A stretch of DNA of 43,528 nucleotides, taken from Gammaproteobacteria bacterium (GTDB taxonomy: Bacteria > Pseudomonadota > Gammaproteobacteria > Steroidobacterales > Steroidobacteraceae). The DNA is taken from the NCBI GenBank assembly GCA_028293745.1, contig JAQGOF010000056.1, positions 1-43,528 on the forward strand. Direction: 5' to 3'. The notes beneath the pieces were generated by a model. The model was not told the DNA's origin and did no database searches. It saw only the letters and a list, made by a program, of their open reading frames with translations. This document shows positions 39,440 to 43,528 of this stretch, piece after piece; position 1 is the first letter of the stretch, and each line of letters begins with the position of its first letter. Position numbers and translations under genes: made by a program.

Positions 39440-40456
39440 TCAGTCATGCGTGGTGAGTCCATCGGCCGCTAACGCTTGTGCAATGTGCGCGGTCAGACCG
39501 CGCCGTGCGGCTACGACCGCCGTCGTAATCGCTCTCGAGAATGCAACGCCGTCCGCCCGACCGTGGCTTTTTACCACGATACCGGCGAGGCCCACCATGC
39601 ATGCGCCGTTGTAGCGGTTGGGATCGAGACCTGAGGCGACCCTTCGCAGCACCGGGCGCGCGATGAGCCCGGCGAGACTATCGAGCCATGAAGCGCGAAA
39701 CTCCTCGCGCATCCGATTGGCGATGAGCCGGGCAGCGCCCTCCATCGTCTTGAGTGCAACATTGCCGGTGAATCCGTCCGTCACCACGACATCCACGTCG
39801 CCGGAAAAGATACCGTCGCCCTCGACGAATCCGACGTAGTTGAGCCGCGTGGATCCGAGCAGCGCGTGAGCGGCCTGCACTGTTTCGTGACCCTTGATGT
39901 CCTCTTCCCCGATGTTGAGCAGGCCGATGCGGGGCTTCTCGAGGCCGTGGATGTCGCGGGCGATGATGGCGCCCATGGCCGCAAACTGACGCAACTGCTC
40001 CGGGGTCGCCTTGGTATTCGCCCCGAGATCGAGCATTTGCGTATGCCCGTGAGCCGCCGGTATGGCGGAGATGATTGCCGCCCGCTCGACACCGTCGATG
40101 GTCTTGAGAACGAAGTGCGCCATCGCGGTGAGGGCGCCGGTGTTGCCCGAGCTGACGCAGGCGTCCGCCCGCCCCTCCTTGACGAGGTCGATGGCGATCC
40201 GCATCGACGAGTCTTTCTTGCGGCGGATGGCTTCGCGCGGCGTGTCACCCATCGCGACGACCGTCGCGGCAGGAACGATCTCGATCCGGTCACGGACCGA
40301 ATCGGCGAGACCGGCGAGATGCGGCTCGATCTGATTGGCCTGCCCGACCAGCAGAGCGCGCAGCCCTGCGTCGTGACCGAGCGCGTGCAGCGACCCGGTA
40401 ACATACTCGCGCGGCGGGTTGTCGCCGCTCATCACATCGATGGCGATAGTTGTCAC
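39440..40456 (-). CDS. plsX: Phosphate acyltransferase PlsX
   Basis: A 338-residue protein with a GTG start (MTTIAIDVMSGDNPPREYV). Family segments include RKKDSSMRIAIDLVKEGRADACVSSGNTGALTAMAHFVLKTIDGVERAAI, MLDLGANTKATPEQLRQFAAMGAI, RIGLLNIGEEDIKGHETVQ and VVTDGFTGNVALKTMEGAARL. It makes acyl-phosphate from acyl-ACP and phosphate at the membrane face, feeding PlsY in phospholipid synthesis. The usual GGD near the N-terminus is SGD here. The ribosome-binding site is poor, and the gene follows a hairpin-rich leader after rpmF, so translation may be controlled. Confidence 0.96.
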   Translation of the reverse strand: MTTIAIDVMSGDNPPREYVTGSLHALGHDAGLRALLVGQANQIEPHLAGLADSVRDRIEIVPAATVVAMGDTPREAIRRKKDSSMRIAIDLVKEGRADACVSSGNTGALTAMAHFVLKTIDGVERAAIISAIPAAHGHTQMLDLGANTKATPEQLRQFAAMGAIIARDIHGLEKPRIGLLNIGEEDIKGHETVQAAHALLGSTRLNYVGFVEGDGIFSGDVDVVVTDGFTGNVALKTMEGAARLIANRMREEFRASWLDSLAGLIARPVLRRVASGLDPNRYNGACMVGLAGIVVKSHGRADGVAFSRAITTAVVAARRGLTAHIAQALAADGLTTHD

Positions 40457-40463
40457 GATGGTT

Positions 40464-40592
40464 TAATCGGCTGAAATTGCCTGCGGCCAGGCGCCCCCCG
40501 GCAATTTCAGCGGACAGTACTCCGTCGCCCGCAGGCAAAAAGCGCGGTTTTTGCCCGCTGCGTCAGCGATGGGCGCCTGCGGCGCGCTGACG
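40464..40592. repeat. Two-hairpin intergenic repeat, diverged copy C (rpmF-plsX gap)
   Basis: Copy C shares the order and spacing of copies A and B, plus the segments CCTGCGGCC, CGGACA--A-CTCCGT and a 3' flank like copy B (GCTGYGTCA). Its stems have different bases that still pair: CTGAAATTGC with GCAATTTCAG (40471-40510), and GGCAAAAA with TTTTTGCC around loop GCGCGG (40534-40555). A third hairpin, CGTCAGCG with CGCTGACG (40561-40592), lies right after the rpmF stop. Confidence 0.75.
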
Positions 40593-40593
40593 G

Positions 40594-40788
40594 CTACTCC
40601 TGCTCTTCGACTTCTTCGGGCTTTTGGATCACTCGCTTGCCGCGATAGAAACCGTCCGGGGTGATGCGGTGACGCAGGTGCGTCTCGCCCGACTGCGGAT
40701 CCGTTGAAAGGGCGGGCTTCGCGAGCCCGTCGTGTGATCGATGCATGCCGCGCCGTGACGGCGTCTTGCGGCTTTTTTGCACAGGCAT
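40594..40788 (-). CDS. rpmF: 50S ribosomal protein L32
   Basis: A 64-residue protein starting [22 protein letters not shown], then [20 protein letters not shown], which is diagnostic of L32. It has no zinc-binding cysteines, as in other gammaproteobacteria. The C-terminus carries an acidic tail (PEEVEEQE) longer than in E. coli. Position between yceD and plsX is conserved. A start further upstream in this frame would lie inside yceD and is ignored. Confidence 0.97.
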   Translation of the reverse strand: MPVQKSRKTPSRRGMHRSHDGLAKPALSTDPQSGETHLRHRITPDGFYRGKRVIQKPEEVEEQE

Positions 40789-40810
40789 TCTTTTAGCTCC
40801 TACTGTTACT

Positions 40811-41341
40811 TCAACGTTTGAGCAGCTTGTCCAACTGCGCAAACGGTTTCTGTGTCGTCTGCTCCGGCGCGCCTGACGCATGCGGCACGCCGCCCGCCGC
40901 CGGGGCATCAACCGGAACAGCACAATCGCTCGCCTGCACGTGCAACGGCACGATGGGCAGTGCAAGCAACAACTCTTCCTCGACCAACTCACCGACCGTG
41001 ATACGGCCACCCAAAGCCAACACCGGCTCGAGGTGCTCCGGCACACGGCTCGCATCCGCTTCCGCGGCAATCAATGCCACGCGCACCGAGCTCTCCACCG
41101 GCTCGGTCATCGTATGCAGGCACCGCTGACACGCGAGAGTTGCTGCACCGCTCACCGTCATATCGGCGACAACGAGCCCGGACTCCCGCGTAAAATGTAC
41201 GCGCCCGCGAACCATTCCCTCGACGCTTGCAAGCTGCGAGCGCAGACGAGGTAGCTCGGCGAGCGGGACAGCAAAGTCGATGTCGGCCTCGCCGTCAGCC
41301 AGCCGGTCGATGTCGAGCGGCTTGGACCAGGGTGGCGACAT
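40811..41341 (-). CDS. yceD: YceD (DUF177), 23S rRNA accumulation protein
   Basis: A 176-residue protein from ATG 41341-41339 ([23 protein letters not shown]), the family's usual length. Conserved parts are [44 protein letters not shown] with a single Cxx[34 protein letters not shown], and [12 protein letters not shown] at the end. E. coli and plant relatives are needed for normal 23S rRNA levels. It heads yceD-rpmF-plsX-fabH. A strong promoter lies so close that almost no 5' leader would remain. Confidence 0.92.
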   Translation of the reverse strand: MSPPWSKPLDIDRLADGEADIDFAVPLAELPRLRSQLASVEGMVRGRVHFTRESGLVVADMTVSGAATLACQRCLHTMTEPVESSVRVALIAAEADASRVPEHLEPVLALGGRITVGELVEEELLLALPIVPLHVQASDCAVPVDAPAAGGVPHASGAPEQTTQKPFAQLDKLLKR

Positions 41342-41350
41342 GGGGCGCGT

Positions 41351-41379
41351 ATAATAGGTACGAGGTGCCTGCAAGTCAA
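41351..41379 (-). promoter_or_regulatory. Sigma-70 promoter of the yceD-rpmF-plsX-fabH operon
   Basis: On the minus strand TTGACT (41374-41379) and TATTAT (41351-41356) are separated by 17 bases, a near-consensus promoter. Transcription would start near 41344, about three bases before the yceD ATG. Confidence 0.7.
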
Positions 41380-41442
41380 AACCGTATTGGGGTCTAAGCC
41401 GTTGTTTCTGGTAGGCGATTTTCTTCCTGATGAGCGATGTGA

Positions 41443-42015
41443 ATGAGACCTTTGATTCTGGCCTCCACTTCACCCTACCGGCGGGCCCTGCTCGAACGGC
41501 TGGGCGTTCCATTCGAGGTCGTCCGGCCTGCCGCCAGCGAGGATCATCTGGCGCGCGAGATGCCTCGAGACAGGGCATTGCGCCTGTCGGGTGTAAAAGC
41601 CAAGGCGGTTGCGGCACAGCGCCCGGATGCGGTGATCATCGGCAGCGACCAGGTCGCCTCGCTCGGGAGCCGCGTGCTCGACAAGCCGGGTGATGTGGCC
41701 AACTGCCGCGCTCAGCTCTCACTACTGAGCGCGCAGACTGCACGCTTCCATACGGGTTGCGCGGTGGTCGCCAATGGAGAGCGGCTCGTGCACCTCGATA
41801 CGACGTCGGTGACGTTTCGTCATCTCACCTCCGACGAGATTGAGCGCTACATCGAGCGGGAGAAGCCGTTCGATTGCGCCGGAGGGTTCAAGGTGGAGGC
41901 GTTGGGCATCACGCTGTTCGAAAGCATCGAGAGCCGGGATCCGACTGCCTTGATCGGCCTGCCGCTGATCTGGCTTGCCAGCGCCCTGCGCAGCGTGGGC
42001 TATACGCTTCCGTAG
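41443..42015 (+). CDS. yceF: Maf/YceF-type nucleotide pyrophosphatase (7-methyl-GTP)
   Basis: A 190-residue protein starting MRPLILASTSPYRRALLERLGVPFE. The SxxR site and the signature IIGSDQV (rather than the DTVV type) place it in the YceF branch, which hydrolyses 7-methyl-GTP to its monophosphate. REKPFDCAGGFKVEALGITLFESIESRDPTALIGLPL matches E. coli YceF closely. It is divergent from yceD and convergent with rluC, the same layout as in E. coli. Confidence 0.95.
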   Translation: MRPLILASTSPYRRALLERLGVPFEVVRPAASEDHLAREMPRDRALRLSGVKAKAVAAQRPDAVIIGSDQVASLGSRVLDKPGDVANCRAQLSLLSAQTARFHTGCAVVANGERLVHLDTTSVTFRHLTSDEIERYIEREKPFDCAGGFKVEALGITLFESIESRDPTALIGLPLIWLASALRSVGYTLP

Positions 42016-42030
42016 CGACCCGCCTGAATC

Positions 42031-43071
42031 CTAGCGCTTGCGGCTGCGTGTCTTCTGGGCAGCCAGTGTGTCTACGACCGATGCGAGCTCAGGCGGCAGC
42101 GGCGTGTTTACACTGAATTCGCCGCTCGGTGCGCGGGCATTGCCCGCTCCCGATACGTCGCGCCTGCTGGGCCATTCGAAGCTCACACTGTGGGCGTGCA
42201 GAAACATCCGGTTCAGTCCCAGCACCTTCATCTGCGCGTTGAACTCCTCGTCGCCGTATTTCTCATCGCCGGCGACGGGATGACCTGCATGCTGCGCGTG
42301 TACGCGGATCTGGTGAGTGCGCCCCGTGAGAAGCGCGACCTCCATCAGCGTCGCCTGCTTGCCGAAAAATTGCACCGGTCGGAACTCGCTGAGCGAGGGC
42401 TTGCCGGAGGCATCCGCCCTGACCGTCCGCTCACCACCGACGCGCAGGTCGGTGCGCAAGGGTATATCGATACGCTTGCGGCCTAGCTCCCACTTCCCTT
42501 TGACCAGCGCGAGGTAACGCTTCTCGAACCCCCCGTCTCGAAGAAGGGCATGGGCGGACCGCAGGGCACTAGTGCTTCGCGCGACGAGCAGTACGCCGCT
42601 CGTATCACGGTCAAGGCGATGCACCAGCTCGAGGGTCTCCCCGGGTCGCAGGGCACGCAGCCCCTCGATGACTCCGAAACTCACCCCGCTGCCGCCATGA
42701 ACCGCAACCCCGGCTGGCTTGTTGAGCACCAGCAGGTTGTCATCTTCGTGCACGATGGCGGTGCGCATCGTCTCGAGCAACTGAGCCGACGGCTGGCCCA
42801 CCTCGCTGGCGGGACGGACTTTGACGGGGGGGATCCTGATCTTGTCATGCGCCTGTAAGCGGGTATCCGGACCGGCCCTGTGACCGTTGACCCGGACTTC
42901 ACCTTTGCGGATAACCCGGTAAATACGGCTCCGTGGCAGGTCCCCGAGCAGCCTGTGGACAAAATTATCCAGCCGCTGGCCGGCCTGCTCCTCGGTCACT
43001 TCCAGCAGACGAACCGCCTGCCGTTCAGCCCCAAAAGCGGGCTCGGACACTTCTTTATCACCGTAAGACAT
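42031..43071 (-). CDS. rluC: 23S rRNA pseudouridine synthase RluC
   Basis: A 346-residue protein. An S4 RNA-binding domain (about 27-90; GQRLDNFVHRLLGDLPRSRIYRVIRKGEVRVNG) precedes the RluA-family catalytic domain, with the active Asp in LVHRLDRDTSGVLLVARS (about 154). LVKGKWELGRKRIDIPLRT, LTGRTHQIRVHAQHAGHPVAGDEKYGD and LFLHAHSVSFEWP-like segments follow. RluC modifies U955, U2504 and U2580 (E. coli numbers) of 23S rRNA. It is divergent from rne, as in E. coli. The charged C-terminus (TLAAQKTRSRKR) is a variable tail. Confidence 0.95.
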   Translation of the reverse strand: MSYGDKEVSEPAFGAERQAVRLLEVTEEQAGQRLDNFVHRLLGDLPRSRIYRVIRKGEVRVNGHRAGPDTRLQAHDKIRIPPVKVRPASEVGQPSAQLLETMRTAIVHEDDNLLVLNKPAGVAVHGGSGVSFGVIEGLRALRPGETLELVHRLDRDTSGVLLVARSTSALRSAHALLRDGGFEKRYLALVKGKWELGRKRIDIPLRTDLRVGGERTVRADASGKPSLSEFRPVQFFGKQATLMEVALLTGRTHQIRVHAQHAGHPVAGDEKYGDEEFNAQMKVLGLNRMFLHAHSVSFEWPSRRDVSGAGNARAPSGEFSVNTPLPPELASVVDTLAAQKTRSRKR

Positions 43072-43469
43072 TGTTTCTACGAAACCTTTGGGAGTATACT
43101 CAGGAACGCCGGCCGCATTTCAATGCATTTGCGACGGCCAAAATGGTTAGCGGCTCCCTGTTGAAACTTCGTGACCGTGTCATGGAAGCTCCAGATGCCG
43201 CATGTTAGTTGGTCCTCCATATCGAGGCCATCGTATTGGGCCGACAAGATCGCGCAGCTTGCGTCGAACGTCTCGAAAAGACTCCGCAGGCCGTGCCGTC
43301 GGTTGAGTTCACCGAAGGTTTCCGGCGCTCCGCCTCCCGTGGCGGGCATCGATGTATAACGAGACTCACGCGCCTTTGATCGCAATTCGAAATCTTCGCT
43401 GCTGCGCTGGCTTGCCCGCGTGGCCTCCCGTCGTTTTCTCGTCGGCCCCTCACTGCACAGTAGGGGCAC
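43072..43469. promoter_or_regulatory. Divergent rluC/rne regulatory region and long rne leader
   Basis: A 398-base gap with no recognised gene. The palindrome AGTATACT (43093-43100) gives a TATACT -10 box on both strands. For rne, TTGTTT lies 18 bases before it, giving a start near 43107 and a leader of about 363 bases; the E. coli rne leader is 361. For rluC, TTGAAA lies 19 bases away on the other strand. At the 3' end GCCCCT (43445-43450) pairs with AGGGGC (43462-43467), with an inner ACT/AGT pair, covering the AGGGG ribosome-binding site of rne. Confidence 0.5.
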
Positions 43470-43528
43470 ATGAAAAGAATGCTCGTAAATGCAACTCAAG
43501 AGGAAGAGTTGCGCGTCGCTCTGGTTGA
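43470..43528 (+). CDS. rne: Ribonuclease E, first 19 codons only
   Basis: The visible codons read MKRMLVNATQEEELRVALV, which differs from the E. coli RNase E N-terminus (MKRMLINATQQEELRVALV) at only two positions. The rest lies beyond the window. RNase E is the main mRNA-decay and rRNA/tRNA-processing endonuclease and the scaffold of the degradosome. Position divergent from rluC confirms the call. AGGGG lies four bases before the ATG, inside a predicted hairpin. In E. coli the enzyme controls its own mRNA through its leader, and this long leader suggests the same here. Confidence 0.95.
   Translation, partial: MKRMLVNATQEEELRVALV

Overview
The window is a GC-rich, gene-dense stretch of a gammaproteobacterial chromosome. 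Gene order across most of it matches two well-known Escherichia coli blocks: serS-rarA-lolA-ftsK-trxB-aat-infA-clpA-clpS and fabH-plsX-rpmF-yceD-yceF-rluC-rne. Two features point to the Xanthomonadales/Nevskiales/Steroidobacteraceae side of the class rather than the enterics: a type II secretion operon that opens with gspC-gspD, and a lexA-imuA-imuB-dnaE2 cassette. This placement is inferred from gene content; no 16S rRNA gene is present.

Layout. (1) 1-1002: a leftward tyrosine integrase, cut by the window edge, lies against the 3' end of a tRNA-Ser(UGA), so an integrated island probably extends to the left. (2) 1122-3826: a Uma2-type nuclease, a small putative zinc protein and a membrane diguanylate cyclase. 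(3) 3866-6156: an FAD oxidoreductase and a cyclopropane-fatty-acid synthase, probably one lipid-modifying operon. (4) 6290-12273: an NPP-type phosphodiesterase translationally coupled to a GH67 alpha-glucuronidase, then a GH3 beta-xylosidase/glucosidase; this looks like periplasmic breakdown of glucuronoxylan fragments. (5) 12287-17942: serS, rarA, lolA and ftsK, leftward. (6) 18061-23883: trxB, a GNAT-fold protein, aat, infA, and clpA-clpS, a cluster rich in N-degron pathway genes. (7) 24111-30090: gspCDEF, only part of a type II secretion system. (8) 30252-31442: a small acidic protein and a GntR/FCD regulator with two winged-helix domains. (9) 31565-37413: the SOS mutagenesis operon lexA-imuA-imuB-dnaE2, with a promoter and a perfect-core LexA box in front of lexA. 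(10) 37841-43528: an Lpp/OprI-like lipoprotein, then fabH, plsX, rpmF and yceD (leftward), maf/yceF, rluC, and the first codons of rne.

The most unusual signal is not a gene. The gaps plsX-fabH and rpmF-plsX hold three copies of a two-hairpin element, two in near-identical tandem and one diverged. Both stems are kept in the diverged copy although their bases changed, which looks like selection for structure. Other points to examine are xyl-box-like TAGCGCTA operators, the loss of the GspE tetracysteine motif, a Gly/Ala-rich insert in LolA, an apparently leaderless yceD, and a long rne leader whose last hairpin hides the ribosome-binding site.

Most genes are called with high confidence from recognisable motifs. 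Promoters, operators and hairpins were read by eye and are less certain.
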